54,330 nucleotides of DNA, from the NCBI GenBank assembly GCA_013001975.1, contig JABDKX010000226.1:1-54330 (forward strand), in the 5' to 3' direction. The position numbers and the translations under genes are program-made. The DNA is from Saprospiraceae bacterium (GTDB lineage Bacteria; Bacteroidota; Bacteroidia; Chitinophagales; Saprospiraceae). This document shows, one piece after another, positions 8,614 to 18,687 of this stretch. Each line of letters starts with the position of its first letter. Positions within the stretch are counted from its first letter, which is position 1. The notes under the pieces are model-generated. The model had not been told where the DNA came from. It did not search any database and saw only the letters and a program-made list of their open reading frames with translations.

Positions 8614-9426
8614 ATGAAAAACTTAATTAAGATTTTCTCATTAGCATTCTTTTTAACAGTTGTATTTAATTTACAAGGACAAGATGCGGCGCCTCGTTCT
8701 TACAACTCCATTGCATATATGAAAGTCGAACCAGGAATGCATGATGAATACGTAGAACTAGAAAAAGCATGGCAAAAAATTCATCAAAGAAATATTGATG
8801 CTGGAAAATATGGCTCTTGGCACGTGTACCAAGTATTATATCCTAACGGCGCAAACGAAAGCTATAATTATATTGTTAGAACGCATTTAGAAAATGAAGA
8901 TCAACTTGCGGCATACATAAATAATTATTCGATGCCAGATGATTGGAAATCAATCTTAAGTGAAGAAGAGATTGCACTCATTGATAAAACATCTGAAATT
9001 AGGACTTGGGTTAATTCAGAAATTTGGGCAACCCTAGAATATGTTTCAAATGAAGGTGATGACAATGAGATTACTGTTTTCAACTTTTTCAGTATACCTG
9101 AAGGAAGTTCCAGAACTGCACATCAGAAAATGGAAAACGAAGTATGGAAGCCTGTACATCAAGCAAGAATGAACGATGGCCAAATGGAAGGCTGGGCTAT
9201 GCTGACAAGAAGGTTGCCCTACGGTTCTGATAATCCATACGTAGATGGTACGGTAGATATTTATAAAGACATGGATCAGCTTATCAAATCCCAAACTTTT
9301 CCGTACTTCGAGGATGTGCATCCAGGCGTTTCTACTGATGATATATTTGAACAAACCCTTCAAGTGTGCGATCTTAGAAGATCAGAAGTTCGAAAGAAAT
9401 TGTTATCAGCTGCAAAAAGTAATTAA
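8614..9426 (+). CDS. Secreted protein with duplicated alpha/beta domain
   Basis: The 270-residue product has a clear signal peptide (residues 1-22, ending LQGQ). The mature part looks like two copies of a domain of about 110 residues. The first has YMKVEPGMHDEYVELEKAWQ and the second FFSIPEGSSRTAHQKMENEV, each followed by W-K/Q-x-(I/V)HQ and then a Trp. The pattern resembles dimeric alpha-beta barrel (ABM or NIPSNAP-like) folds, but I do not recognise a named family. It is followed by a strong terminator. A separate transcript is likely, since 193 bp of non-coding sequence precede it. Confidence 0.65.
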   Translation: MKNLIKIFSLAFFLTVVFNLQGQDAAPRSYNSIAYMKVEPGMHDEYVELEKAWQKIHQRNIDAGKYGSWHVYQVLYPNGANESYNYIVRTHLENEDQLAAYINNYSMPDDWKSILSEEEIALIDKTSEIRTWVNSEIWATLEYVSNEGDDNEITVFNFFSIPEGSSRTAHQKMENEVWKPVHQARMNDGQMEGWAMLTRRLPYGSDNPYVDGTVDIYKDMDQLIKSQTFPYFEDVHPGVSTDDIFEQTLQVCDLRRSEVRKKLLSAAKSN

Positions 9427-9430
9427 TAAT

Positions 9431-9469
9431 AAAACACGTATTTAAAATGGTTTTTAAATACGTGTTTTT
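9431..9469 (+). terminator. Strong intrinsic terminator
   Basis: A 17-bp perfect stem (9431-9447 with 9452-9468) with a 4-nt loop ends in five T. It begins 4 bp after the stop of the secreted protein gene and separates it from the monooxygenase gene. Confidence 0.85.
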
Positions 9470-9498
9470 CGTATTGTCTATTATTTGTAAATTGGGTC

Positions 9499-10797
9499 AT
9501 GGTTTTAGACAAAAACAAAGAACCCAAAATTTGTATTATCGGTGCAGGCTGTTCTGGATTAACAGCTATTAAAAACTTAATATCAGCTGGAATAAAAAAC
9601 GTCACCTGCTTTGAGCAAAATGATTATATAGGAGGAAATTGGAAATACACTGCCGAAACAAGTCACTCCAGCGTTTGCTCAACTACGCATATCATCAGTT
9701 CTAAAAAGATGTCAGAATATACTGACTTTCCTATGCCAGAACATTATCCAGACTACCCTTCCCACACTCAAGTTCTTGCTTACTTTGAATCCTATGCTGA
9801 AACATTCCATTTAAAACAGCATATACAGTTTAATACAAAAGTTATTCGTGTTTCCAAAAACCAAGACGAGAGATGGGCAATCCAAACAAATGATAATGTA
9901 ACACATCTCTTTGATTATCTTGTTATTGCAAATGGACATCACTCTGAACCCCGACATCCTGATTTTGCTGCGTCCTTTCAAGGTGAGTATTTACATTCCC
10001 ATAATTTTAAGAACAATACACCGTTCAAAGACAAAAAAGTATTGGTGATAGGTGCAGGCAATTCTGGTTGTGATTGTGCAGTCGAGACAAGTCGTGTCGC
10101 GAAAAAAGTTGACATCAGCCTTCGAACACCCCAATATATTATTCCTAAATTTTTCCTTGGAAAGCCGAGTGATACTTTTAATGAAAAGACATTATTTCTA
10201 CCCATGTTTGTTCGTAATTTTCTCTTAAAAACTTCATTGAAGTTTCAAATCGGCAAATACTCAGATTATAACTTACCGAATCCGAAACATGGTATTTTAA
10301 ATGCACATCCTACATTAAATTCTGAATTGCTTTATAAAATCAGACACGGAAAAGTGCATCCCAAACCTGCTGTTAGTAAAATTGAAGGCCGACGTATTTA
10401 TTTTGCTGATGGGCAACAAGAAGAATATGATTCAATAATTGCCGCTACAGGATATAAAATTTGGACGCCATTTTTTGACAGTGATTTTTTAGATTACTCG
10501 AATGCAGATCGCGTCCCTTTGTATTTGAGGATGTTTCACCCAGACCACAAGCATCTCTTCTTTATTGGATTGTTCCAACCGCAAGGTGCAATATGGCCAG
10601 CCAGCGATCTGCAGTCACAACTGTTAGCGCATCATTTAAGTGGTAAATGGCAGTTACCAGAAAACATAGCTGAAAAAGCAGAAAAGGAATGTGATGAAAT
10701 TGAAGCAACATTTATGAAAAGGAAGCGACATACCATCGAGGTAGATTATCACAAATTTGCTAACAGATTAAAAAAACAAATTCAATCGACAGCTTAG
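9499..10797 (+). CDS. Flavin-containing monooxygenase
   Basis: This 432-residue protein is an FMO-type NADPH-dependent monooxygenase. It has the FAD-binding GAGCSG (about residues 14-19), the FMO signature FxGxxxHxxxF as FQGEYLHSHNF (about 158-168), the NADPH-binding GAGNSG (about 182-187) and the ATGYK motif (about 317). Members oxygenate N or S atoms in small molecules or act as Baeyer-Villiger enzymes; the substrate cannot be read from the sequence. No pathway partner lies next to it. The next gene is convergent, 18 bp away. Confidence 0.85.
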   Translation: MVLDKNKEPKICIIGAGCSGLTAIKNLISAGIKNVTCFEQNDYIGGNWKYTAETSHSSVCSTTHIISSKKMSEYTDFPMPEHYPDYPSHTQVLAYFESYAETFHLKQHIQFNTKVIRVSKNQDERWAIQTNDNVTHLFDYLVIANGHHSEPRHPDFAASFQGEYLHSHNFKNNTPFKDKKVLVIGAGNSGCDCAVETSRVAKKVDISLRTPQYIIPKFFLGKPSDTFNEKTLFLPMFVRNFLLKTSLKFQIGKYSDYNLPNPKHGILNAHPTLNSELLYKIRHGKVHPKPAVSKIEGRRIYFADGQQEEYDSIIAATGYKIWTPFFDSDFLDYSNADRVPLYLRMFHPDHKHLFFIGLFQPQGAIWPASDLQSQLLAHHLSGKWQLPENIAEKAEKECDEIEATFMKRKRHTIEVDYHKFANRLKKQIQSTA

Positions 10798-10815
10798 AGC
10801 AATTAATTATTGAAA

Positions 10816-11448
10816 TTAATTTAATTCGACAAAGCCATTGAGCAACTCCTCACAAACAGATTGGTACTCATCTATAAGATTCTGAGAAGTATAGGTTACA
10901 AATTGAAGTGTGCCGCCTTCATCCGAGTGATAATAACCAACATATGAAAACTTGATTCCTTGTGTTGTCCCGTTCATTTGCAAGTAAAGCAGTTTCATTC
11001 CATTAACCATGCGATATTCCTCTTTCACAATCTTTAAATCAGGTGCAACACTTCTCCCGTTTTCTAAGGCAATTTGACGTAATGACAACAATGGAATTTG
11101 AATTTTCTCCGAAATGATCATTCCATACAAATCACCATCTTTCATTTGAAGATCATACTCTGCTTCAGTTCCATCCTCACCTTTTTTGAACATCCATTTT
11201 TTAGGATTTATATAAAAACCTTTATCAATTTTTTCACTTTTCAATAAAAAACCAGCATTATCACTTTTTGAAAACTCAGTTGGATTTAAAGGAATTTCTT
11301 GCGTTTCAATTGGGTCGCCATTTTTGAAAATCCATGTGCCATCTTCGTACAATATAACTTCTTCTCCTACTTCGGTAACAGCATTGATTTGCGCATAATT
11401 AACATTAGATGCCAGCAAAAAAACCAATAATATTAACGTGTTCTTCAT
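10816..11448 (-). CDS. Secreted protein of unknown function
   Basis: The 210-residue product has a signal peptide (residues 1-20, ending NYAQ). The next segment, VTEVGEEVILYEDGTWIF, matches a short motif common in secreted Bacteroidota proteins, where a small beta-hairpin carries a DGTW sequence. The rest is beta-rich without a recognised domain. Start and signal peptide are clear. The 79-bp gap to the next minus-strand gene leaves open whether the two are co-transcribed. Confidence 0.65.
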   Translation of the reverse strand: MKNTLILLVFLLASNVNYAQINAVTEVGEEVILYEDGTWIFKNGDPIETQEIPLNPTEFSKSDNAGFLLKSEKIDKGFYINPKKWMFKKGEDGTEAEYDLQMKDGDLYGMIISEKIQIPLLSLRQIALENGRSVAPDLKIVKEEYRMVNGMKLLYLQMNGTTQGIKFSYVGYYHSDEGGTLQFVTYTSQNLIDEYQSVCEELLNGFVELN

Positions 11449-11527
11449 AATTTTAAATTAATGTGATTTTGAATGAAATCAATATAAATGTATTTAATTA
11501 GAGGCTATATTTCAAAGTTTAAGAATG

Positions 11528-12460
11528 TCAATGATTAGATGATTCCAAACCTAATTCTTTTCTTAAATGTGCATCACTTACACTATTATGATTCCAATAA
11601 GGACTCTTTAGTGTATTTGTAAGGACACCGGTTGTGACCAAACTTTTTTCGCTACCAAATCCACTCTTTACCTTCTCACTCCAAGATATAATTTTGAATG
11701 GAAATTCATTTTCAAATATTATTGCTAATTCTCTTTGAATCGAACTGTAATCAATTGAATATTTCAGCATTGGTTTATTGGATAGGTTTTCATCATTATA
11801 TTGACCAAGTGTGGCAGTAGCAGATTCAGCTCGAATAGGCAAATGTCGCATTCGCAAATGTTGGGTATTTGGAATCATACGCACTTTTCCAGTAGGAAGT
11901 TCTGCAGGATTTAATCTGATTCGAGTCCATACTTCATCTTCAAGCACGGCCATTGGCAAATTAACTTCTGTGTCTCCTTCATTTTGAAAGTATGAAAACA
12001 ATTTAGACTTATACTTTTTCTTATCTAAATTTATTTGCATAAACGTATGACCACACCACTCTTGAGCAGAAGTAGTCACTTTGATTGTAGGCTTATTTTT
12101 ATCCACGGGAGTAAACACGGATGACATCAACGAATATGGATAGAGACCAGTAAAGAATTTTCTGGTAAAGTTCAGTTTTAAAATTGGAACAACATTATTT
12201 CTATCACCACCTTCAAATTTAACTTGTTTGTCTTCTCTAAATTCTTCTGTAACAAAAATTAAGACCGCTTCTCCTTTATGTAACTCACCGTAACGAGCTT
12301 GTTTCAATTCGTACCTAGCTAGTTCTGCTTCACCATTGTACCAATATTTATCAAATTCTTCTTGACTAAAGTCATCAATTTTGATTTGTTGCCCTTCAGC
12401 ACAACTAATTAAAAAAAGAGATAGCATAAAACACGAAGATAAAAGATATAGGTTTTTCAT
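11528..12460 (-). CDS. Lipoprotein of unknown function, conserved Bacteroidota type
   Basis: The 310-residue product starts with a lipoprotein signal peptide whose lipobox is LISC. Conserved-looking stretches are ELKQARYGELHKGEAVLIFV, FFTGLYPYSLMSSVF and QEWCGHTFMQI. To my recollection, relatives are often labelled 'septum formation inhibitor Maf', but the true Maf motifs are absent and the protein is exported, so I do not use that name. The frame extends to an ATG at 12469 and a TTG at 12475; the ATG at 12460 gives the most typical signal peptide. Confidence 0.65.
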   Translation of the reverse strand: MKNLYLLSSCFMLSLFLISCAEGQQIKIDDFSQEEFDKYWYNGEAELARYELKQARYGELHKGEAVLIFVTEEFREDKQVKFEGGDRNNVVPILKLNFTRKFFTGLYPYSLMSSVFTPVDKNKPTIKVTTSAQEWCGHTFMQINLDKKKYKSKLFSYFQNEGDTEVNLPMAVLEDEVWTRIRLNPAELPTGKVRMIPNTQHLRMRHLPIRAESATATLGQYNDENLSNKPMLKYSIDYSSIQRELAIIFENEFPFKIISWSEKVKSGFGSEKSLVTTGVLTNTLKSPYWNHNSVSDAHLRKELGLESSNH

Positions 12461-12637
12461 AGTATACATATTCAAACTTTTAAACTTAAGTATGGTATTT
12501 TTTTATATTTAAAGAACATGTGGCATCATTAATAGTTTAGTCAATTGCCTTTAATTGAGAAAAATGTAATCTATCCAAAAGAATCGAATACATTTAATTA
12601 AATTAGGTCACTTTTTAAGATAACCTAAATTCATATC

Positions 12638-15600
12638 ATGCGAATCTTTCTATTTGGATTTCTTTTTCTATTGACGAGTGGTCTAATTGGTCAAGATAAT
12701 TTTGAAAATATACGTGCACTTGAATGGCGAGAAATTGGCCCGTATAGAGGCGGAAGATCTTGTGCAGTAACAGGTGTTATGGGTAAACCTAATCTCTTCT
12801 ACTTTGGATCTACAGGAGGCGGAATTTGGAAATCTACAGATGGAGGCAGATCATGGGAAAATATTTCAGATGGATTTTTCGGTGGCTCCATTGGTGCCAT
12901 TGCTGTATCTCAATCGGATAACAATGTCATCTATGTAGGAGGTGGAGAAAAAACAGTGCGGGGCAATGTGTCTTCAGGATATGGGCTTTGGAAATCTGAA
13001 GATGGTGGCAAAACATGGCATTCTAAAGGATTGAAAACGTCTCGTCATATTTCTAGAATTAGAATACATCCCACCAATCATAATATTGTTTACGCAGCTG
13101 CAATGGGCAATCTTTATAAGGACACATCAGATAGAGGCGTTTATAAAAGCACAGATGGTGGCAACACTTGGAAAAAAGTATTATTTGCCAATAATAAAGC
13201 TGGAGCCGTTGATTTAATTATTGACCCTAACAATTCAAGAAACTTATATGCCAGCACATGGAATATTAGAAGAACGCCTTACTCTTTGTCAAGTGGCGGA
13301 GAAGGCTCTGCCCTCTGGAAAAGCACCGACTCTGGTGAAACATGGAAAGATATTTCTGCCAACAAAGGATTGCCGGAAGGAACATGGGGAATTTCTGGTA
13401 TAACAGTATCGCCTGCAAATTCTGACAGGTTATGGGCGATTATAGAAAATGAAAAAGGAGGTGTTTATCGTTCTGAAGATGCAGGTAAAACATGGGCCAA
13501 AGTTAACGACAAAAGAGATTTGAGACAGCGCGCGTGGTACTACACTAGAATATATGCTGACCCACAAGATGAAGATATTGTTTATGTCGTCAATGTTTCA
13601 TACCATAAATCAAAAGATGGCGGAAAAACATTTAAATCAAAAAGAGCCCCACATGGAGATCATCATGATTTATGGATCGCTCCAGAAAATCCAGACAGAA
13701 TGATTATTGGAGATGATGGTGGTGCTCAAGTCACTTATGATGGCGGAGACACATGGTCAACCTATCACAATCAACCAACGGCGCAATTTTATCGCGTAAC
13801 AACTGACAATCATTTTCCTTACAGAATTTATGCCGCACAACAAGATAACAGTACGATTAGAATTTCAAGTCGCACAAGCAGTTCTGTAATAAATGACAAA
13901 CATTGGGAAAGTACAGCCGGCGGAGAATCTGCACATATTGCTATCGATCCGAATAACAATGAAATAGTATATGGTGGAAGTTATGACGGATATTTAACAA
14001 GACTTGATCACAGCACTGGACACAGACGTGCCGTTAATGTTTGGCCTGACAATCCTATGGGTCATGGTGCTGAAGATTTTAAATTCAGATTCCAATGGAA
14101 CTTTCCAATCTTCTTTTCACGTCATGATTCTAAAAAGCTATACACAGCTTCAAATCATTTACATGTTTCTACTGATGAAGGACATTCATGGGCAACAATC
14201 AGTCCTGACTTGACTCGAAATGACAGCACCAAGTTGGGTTCTTCAGGTGGTCCCATCACAAAAGATAATACGAGTGTAGAATATTATTGCACCATATTTG
14301 CTGCTCAAGAATCATCTATTACAGAAGGGTTAATTTGGGTGGGCACTGACGACGGCTTGGTCCATCTTACTAAAGATGGTGGAGAAAATTGGACTGATAT
14401 AACACCTAGGAATATGCCAGAATGGATGATGATTAATTGTATTGAGCCAGATCCACATGATGCAGCGACGTGCTATATTGCGGGCACCAAATACAAAACT
14501 GGCGATTTTAATCCTTACATCTATAAAACTACAGATTATGGAAAGAGTTGGAAAAAAATAACAAATGGTATTGATCGTGAGCATTTTACACGAGCCATAA
14601 GAGTTGATTTGACTACGCCTGGACTGTTATATGCTGGAACAGAAACTGGCATGTATTACTCTAACAATGATGGCGAGCAATGGCATCCATTACAGCTGAA
14701 TCTGCCAATAGTTCCCATAACAGATCTTGCCTTAAAAAACAATGATTTAATAGCAGCAACTCAAGGCAGAGGATTGTGGGTATTAGATGATTTAGATCTT
14801 ATAAAGCAAAGTCTTAAATCCAATGGTAATGAAGACATTTTATTTAAGCCTGAAGATGTTTACCGTATGGATGGGCGTCAAAATAAAAAACCAAAGGGAG
14901 CTGGAAAAAATCATTACTCAGGTGTCAATACTTATTATTATTTAAATGACTATGATTCTAAAAAAGACACAATAACGATTTCTTATATAACGACTGATGG
15001 AGATACAATCAATTCATATTCGACGCATTCAAAAGAAAAAACTAATAAATTAAAAGACTTAATGAAAGGATCTAATCTTCATAATTGGAATATGAGATAT
15101 CCCAATGCTAAAAAATTCGAAGGCATGATTTTTTGGTGGGGCTCACTCAGTGGCTCGAAAGTGAACCCAGGTGAATACCATGTTTCATTAAATATCAATG
15201 GCAAAACACAGGACAAATCATTTTCTGTTTTAAAAGATCCAAGAATAAATATATCTGATGCTGATTTCGTAGAACAAACCACATTTATAAATTCAGTTAA
15301 TAGCAAGGTAACAGAAGCACATGAAGCAATCATTGAAATGAGGAAAATTAAAGCGCAGTTAAAAGCATTTCAAAAGAATCATAAAATCGAAGTCATCGAT
15401 AATAAGATTTCTGAAATCGACTCTACCCTTTCCGTCATTGAAAAAGAATTATATCAAACTAAAAATAAAAGTGGTCAGGATCCGCTTAACTTCCCAATTA
15501 AATTGACGAACAAGTTAGCGCATCTCAATTCACTGGTTCAAGTTGGTGATAGCAGACCTACGAAACAAATGTATGCTGTAAGAGATGAACTCACAGGGAT

Positions 15601-15703
15601 GATAGATGCTCAATTAGCGAAATATTTTTTAATACGTGATGAAGAGTTGAAGGTATTAAATAATTTAATACGAGAAAATGTGGAGGATTTTATAAAGTAT
15701 TAG
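12638..15703 (+). CDS. Large secreted Asp-box (BNR/sortilin-like) propeller protein
   Basis: The 1021-residue product has a signal peptide (residues 1-19) and at least eleven Asp-box motifs (SxDxGxTW type), for example KSTDGGRSW, KSEDGGKTW, KSTDGGNTW, RSEDAGKTW, VSTDEGHSW, LTKDGGENW and KTTDYGKSW. These occupy roughly residues 50-700 and predict one or two beta-propellers, as in VPS10/sortilin and BNR glycosidases. The C-terminal 300 residues are different: a possible Ig-like strand region followed by a helical segment (about 870-1020). No type-IX sorting domain is visible. Databases commonly call such proteins 'glycosyl hydrolase', but no catalytic residues can be assigned here. Confidence 0.8.
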   Translation: MRIFLFGFLFLLTSGLIGQDNFENIRALEWREIGPYRGGRSCAVTGVMGKPNLFYFGSTGGGIWKSTDGGRSWENISDGFFGGSIGAIAVSQSDNNVIYVGGGEKTVRGNVSSGYGLWKSEDGGKTWHSKGLKTSRHISRIRIHPTNHNIVYAAAMGNLYKDTSDRGVYKSTDGGNTWKKVLFANNKAGAVDLIIDPNNSRNLYASTWNIRRTPYSLSSGGEGSALWKSTDSGETWKDISANKGLPEGTWGISGITVSPANSDRLWAIIENEKGGVYRSEDAGKTWAKVNDKRDLRQRAWYYTRIYADPQDEDIVYVVNVSYHKSKDGGKTFKSKRAPHGDHHDLWIAPENPDRMIIGDDGGAQVTYDGGDTWSTYHNQPTAQFYRVTTDNHFPYRIYAAQQDNSTIRISSRTSSSVINDKHWESTAGGESAHIAIDPNNNEIVYGGSYDGYLTRLDHSTGHRRAVNVWPDNPMGHGAEDFKFRFQWNFPIFFSRHDSKKLYTASNHLHVSTDEGHSWATISPDLTRNDSTKLGSSGGPITKDNTSVEYYCTIFAAQESSITEGLIWVGTDDGLVHLTKDGGENWTDITPRNMPEWMMINCIEPDPHDAATCYIAGTKYKTGDFNPYIYKTTDYGKSWKKITNGIDREHFTRAIRVDLTTPGLLYAGTETGMYYSNNDGEQWHPLQLNLPIVPITDLALKNNDLIAATQGRGLWVLDDLDLIKQSLKSNGNEDILFKPEDVYRMDGRQNKKPKGAGKNHYSGVNTYYYLNDYDSKKDTITISYITTDGDTINSYSTHSKEKTNKLKDLMKGSNLHNWNMRYPNAKKFEGMIFWWGSLSGSKVNPGEYHVSLNINGKTQDKSFSVLKDPRINISDADFVEQTTFINSVNSKVTEAHEAIIEMRKIKAQLKAFQKNHKIEVIDNKISEIDSTLSVIEKELYQTKNKSGQDPLNFPIKLTNKLAHLNSLVQVGDSRPTKQMYAVRDELTGMIDAQLAKYFLIRDEELKVLNNLIRENVEDFIKY

Positions 15704-15759
15704 AAATTAGATTGATCTCTATTTTGTATATAAAATTAAAAACTTGATTAAATAGCAAC

Positions 15760-16161
15760 TTGAAAAATTTAAAAGATATCTCTTCTTTAGAAGACATCAA
15801 ATTAATGATCGACACATTTTACGAAAGTGCAACCCAAGATTCTACAATCGGATTTATTTTCCAAAACCATATGTCGAAATCGATGGAAGAACATAAGCCA
15901 AAAATTTATAACTTTTGGAATTCGATATTATTCAGCAAAGGAAATTATAAAGGCAATCCGATTAAAACACATATCAACCTTGACCAAAGAGTTCAATTGC
16001 TTCCATTGCATTTCCAAACCTGGATAGAATTATGGGAAGCTACAATTGATGGATTATTTGAAGGACCAAAAGCAAATGAAGTCAAAGAGAAAGCTGGACT
16101 GATGAAAACCTTAATGATGGTTAAACTTAATGATAGCCGCAACCCGAATTTTATTCAATAG
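15760..16161 (+). CDS. Group III truncated haemoglobin
   Basis: This 133-residue protein matches the group 3 truncated haemoglobin family by length and pattern: FYESATQDSTIGFIF, HKPKIYNFWNSILF, and HFQTWIELW carrying the probable proximal haem-ligating His. Such proteins bind oxygen or nitric oxide; their exact role is unsettled. The start is the TTG at 15760; the next Met (residue 17) would cut the first conserved helix. It converges on the next gene with 10 bp between stops. Confidence 0.85.
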   Translation: MKNLKDISSLEDIKLMIDTFYESATQDSTIGFIFQNHMSKSMEEHKPKIYNFWNSILFSKGNYKGNPIKTHINLDQRVQLLPLHFQTWIELWEATIDGLFEGPKANEVKEKAGLMKTLMMVKLNDSRNPNFIQ

Positions 16162-16171
16162 CGTTTTCTGT

Positions 16172-17152
16172 TTATTTATCTTGCGCTGCTTTCTTCTTTT
16201 TCATCTCAGCAACTTTCTTTCTATGCTTAGCAGGATCCCATTGGATGTCCCATCTAGCACCATAATCTTGCAACGGTCCTAAGCCAACACTTCGGCGTGT
16301 GCTGTCAATTTTTTCTGGGTTGAGGATTTCTCCGAAATAATGTTCATCCGTATCGGGATCTCGACTGACTTGACTGCCATATATTTGAGGAAGACTGTTT
16401 CTCATGTTTATTCTATCAACCAACATTGCTACAGAAGACCATTTTAATTCACCTTGATCAGCAGCTTCTTTGATCATATCTACATACTTTTCTTGAATCT
16501 CTAAATCTGCGTGTTGAATAACAAAAAAAGCTGTACTCGCATGTGCACCACCTACTAAGCTTTTACCTGGATATCCTATAGAATCCATTATAGCAACTAT
16601 TCTTTCCGTATTTACAGAATCTGAATAATTTTGAAGTTTCCAAAGTGAATCCATTTGAGGGGATTCCCAACCATACTTTTCAGAAATTGGGCCCATCTCT
16701 TGTCGCTGTGTTTGATCAGTCCTACTAATTTCATCGAACTCTTCCATTAAATTTAAATCAATACCAGAAGCATTTGCAGCTGCCTCCCATTTAATCATCA
16801 AATTTTCTTCAAATTTGGAATCATGTAAGTATTGAAATTCTTCATAGCTTTCGAATATCTGTCTTGTCCCACTCCAATTTATTTCTATTGCCTTATTTAA
16901 ATGGGTTTGATAAAATTCTCTATCTCTTCCGCTATAGCCACAAGCTGCTGCCCGTAAAGTACTTAAGAAACTTGTTTGCTTAATTTCAAAAGCATTCTTC
17001 AAATAAATCATGCACGAATCAAACTTTTCTTCAGCCAAACATCGTTCCCCAGCTTTAGCATTTATAATATAAGCCGGATTGTCAGAGGAATAATTTTGGG
17101 CCATTAATGAAAATGACAACGAGACAAATAGCATTAGCAAAAATGGCTTCAT
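16172..17152 (-). CDS. Secreted DUF6624-type protein
   Basis: The 326-residue product has a signal peptide (residues 1-19, ending LMAQ) from the ATG at 17152; the frame extends to a TTG at 17170. The N-terminal part resembles a short TPR-like helical region. The C-terminal half carries the DUF6624 pattern: LVDRINMRNSLPQIYGSQV, then a Pro-Glu-(K)-Ile-Asp segment and RRSVGLGPLQDY. The domain's function is unknown. The start lies 7 bp after the stop of the DUF389 gene, so the two probably share a transcript. Confidence 0.75.
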   Translation of the reverse strand: MKPFLLMLFVSLSFSLMAQNYSSDNPAYIINAKAGERCLAEEKFDSCMIYLKNAFEIKQTSFLSTLRAAACGYSGRDREFYQTHLNKAIEINWSGTRQIFESYEEFQYLHDSKFEENLMIKWEAAANASGIDLNLMEEFDEISRTDQTQRQEMGPISEKYGWESPQMDSLWKLQNYSDSVNTERIVAIMDSIGYPGKSLVGGAHASTAFFVIQHADLEIQEKYVDMIKEAADQGELKWSSVAMLVDRINMRNSLPQIYGSQVSRDPDTDEHYFGEILNPEKIDSTRRSVGLGPLQDYGARWDIQWDPAKHRKKVAEMKKKKAAQDK

Positions 17153-17159
17153 TTCCTTT

Positions 17160-18578
17160 TTATTTTTCAATAAGTTTTAAGGTATCTAAATTATACTCCA
17201 GCTTTATGTAGTCATGTAATTGTTTGTTTCTCTTTTTTGAGGGTCTCTTCCATTCAACAATGACTGTTGGAATTTTAGCAATAGAATCATCATGTGTTTT
17301 GTATTGCATCAATGCCATGCCAATTTCTTCAATCTCAGGCATTAAAATTTTAAGGCTTGAGTTCACGCTTTCAAACTTAACAGAATCTCGAATCAGATAA
17401 TCACTATTGGATTTTAATCTATTAACGACCTCGCGTTGTTCTTCACGCTCTTCCTTTAGTTTATCTATCTGTGCAGAATAGCGCTCCCCAACTTCTCGGA
17501 CTTGGGCTTCTAATTCATTAAACTTCTCTAGTTTAATTTCAGTAGTCGGAATTATTTGAATAGAGATATTTTTTAGTCCTAAACTGTCTAATGCATTTTT
17601 AAAAGCTGGTTTGTCTTTGTCGCTTATCACTTCTCCATAAACTTTTAAAAGTAAAAGTTTTTGCCCATCAACTGGTTCTGATAATGTATAATCATCTAAA
17701 TAAATTCTTTTATTTCCAATAACCTCATTTACAAACGTTTCGATCTTTTTACTAAACTTATAATCTACATAAACATTTCTAAAAATAAGGAAACTTGGAA
17801 TAATCATGATAAGACTAAAAAAACCAACAATCATTATATTCTTTCGTTGTTCTTCTTTGGAGGAATGTTCTTTATAAGGAAAGTGCATCCTTCGTAAAAT
17901 AAGGTAAGTTGCAAAAGCAACGAAAAATGAGTTTAAGAAAAATAAGTAGAATGATTTTGATGCAACATCCCATAATCCATTTGCGATACCAAATCCAGTC
18001 ACACATAACGGTGGCATCAATGCAGTAGCAATAGCAACGCCAGGCAAAGTTGTTGAAACATCCTTACGAGCAATAGAAACGATTCCCGCAATCCCACCAA
18101 AAACAGCTATAATAATATCGAAGAAGGTAGGAGAAGTCCTGTCAAGAATTTGTTTGGTTAATTCATCCAAAGGAGACAACCAAAAATAAATAATTGACGT
18201 CAATAACGCTATGATAATAGCAGCTCCAAAATGCATTAAAGCATGATACAAGGCATCTCTGTCATTGATAGCAACTCCAGTTCCAATACCAAGTAGTGGT
18301 GACATTAAAGGAGAAATGAGCATGGCGCCAATAATAACAGCTTGGGAATCAAGGTTTAGACCAATGGATGCAATCATAATACTACACATCAACATCCATG
18401 CGTTGGCTCCGCTCATGGATTGTTTAGCCTTAATGACCGAAATGGTTCCTTCCTTATCTACGCCATGATCTAAGTCTATAAATTCTTTGAATAAGTCAGT
18501 AAAGTAAAACTTGACATCAGAAGCAGTGATATGCTTGTCAACATCCTCATTCTTTGACTTATCTGCCTTTTCCTTCAT
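17160..18578 (-). CDS. DUF389 membrane protein
   Basis: The 472-residue product contains the DUF389 core: GANAWMLMCSIMIASIGLN, then AVIIGAMLISPLMSPLLGIG and further hydrophobic helices to about residue 270. After the membrane part there is a periplasmic or cytoplasmic domain (about 280-350) and a charged coiled-coil stretch (about 355-420, rich in Glu and Arg) that is longer than the bare domain. The function of DUF389 proteins is not established. It heads a probable two-gene transcript with the DUF6624 gene. Confidence 0.85.
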   Translation of the reverse strand: MKEKADKSKNEDVDKHITASDVKFYFTDLFKEFIDLDHGVDKEGTISVIKAKQSMSGANAWMLMCSIMIASIGLNLDSQAVIIGAMLISPLMSPLLGIGTGVAINDRDALYHALMHFGAAIIIALLTSIIYFWLSPLDELTKQILDRTSPTFFDIIIAVFGGIAGIVSIARKDVSTTLPGVAIATALMPPLCVTGFGIANGLWDVASKSFYLFFLNSFFVAFATYLILRRMHFPYKEHSSKEEQRKNIMIVGFFSLIMIIPSFLIFRNVYVDYKFSKKIETFVNEVIGNKRIYLDDYTLSEPVDGQKLLLLKVYGEVISDKDKPAFKNALDSLGLKNISIQIIPTTEIKLEKFNELEAQVREVGERYSAQIDKLKEEREEQREVVNRLKSNSDYLIRDSVKFESVNSSLKILMPEIEEIGMALMQYKTHDDSIAKIPTVIVEWKRPSKKRNKQLHDYIKLEYNLDTLKLIEK

Positions 18579-18687
18579 AAAATAAATTATAAGTAAATTT
18601 AAGTAATATTACGAGAATGACAATTTATTATAAACAACTGAAATTAATATTAATATTAATTCTGACAACTGAGAGAGCTTAAAAAAT

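Noticed and set aside
10798-10825. A/T-only hairpin between the monooxygenase gene and the convergent gene
   Set aside because: Seven A/T pairs with a long loop are too weak to call a terminator.
11528-12460. Product name 'septum formation inhibitor Maf'
   Set aside because: An exported lipoprotein without the conserved Maf motifs; the name appears to be a carried-over misannotation.
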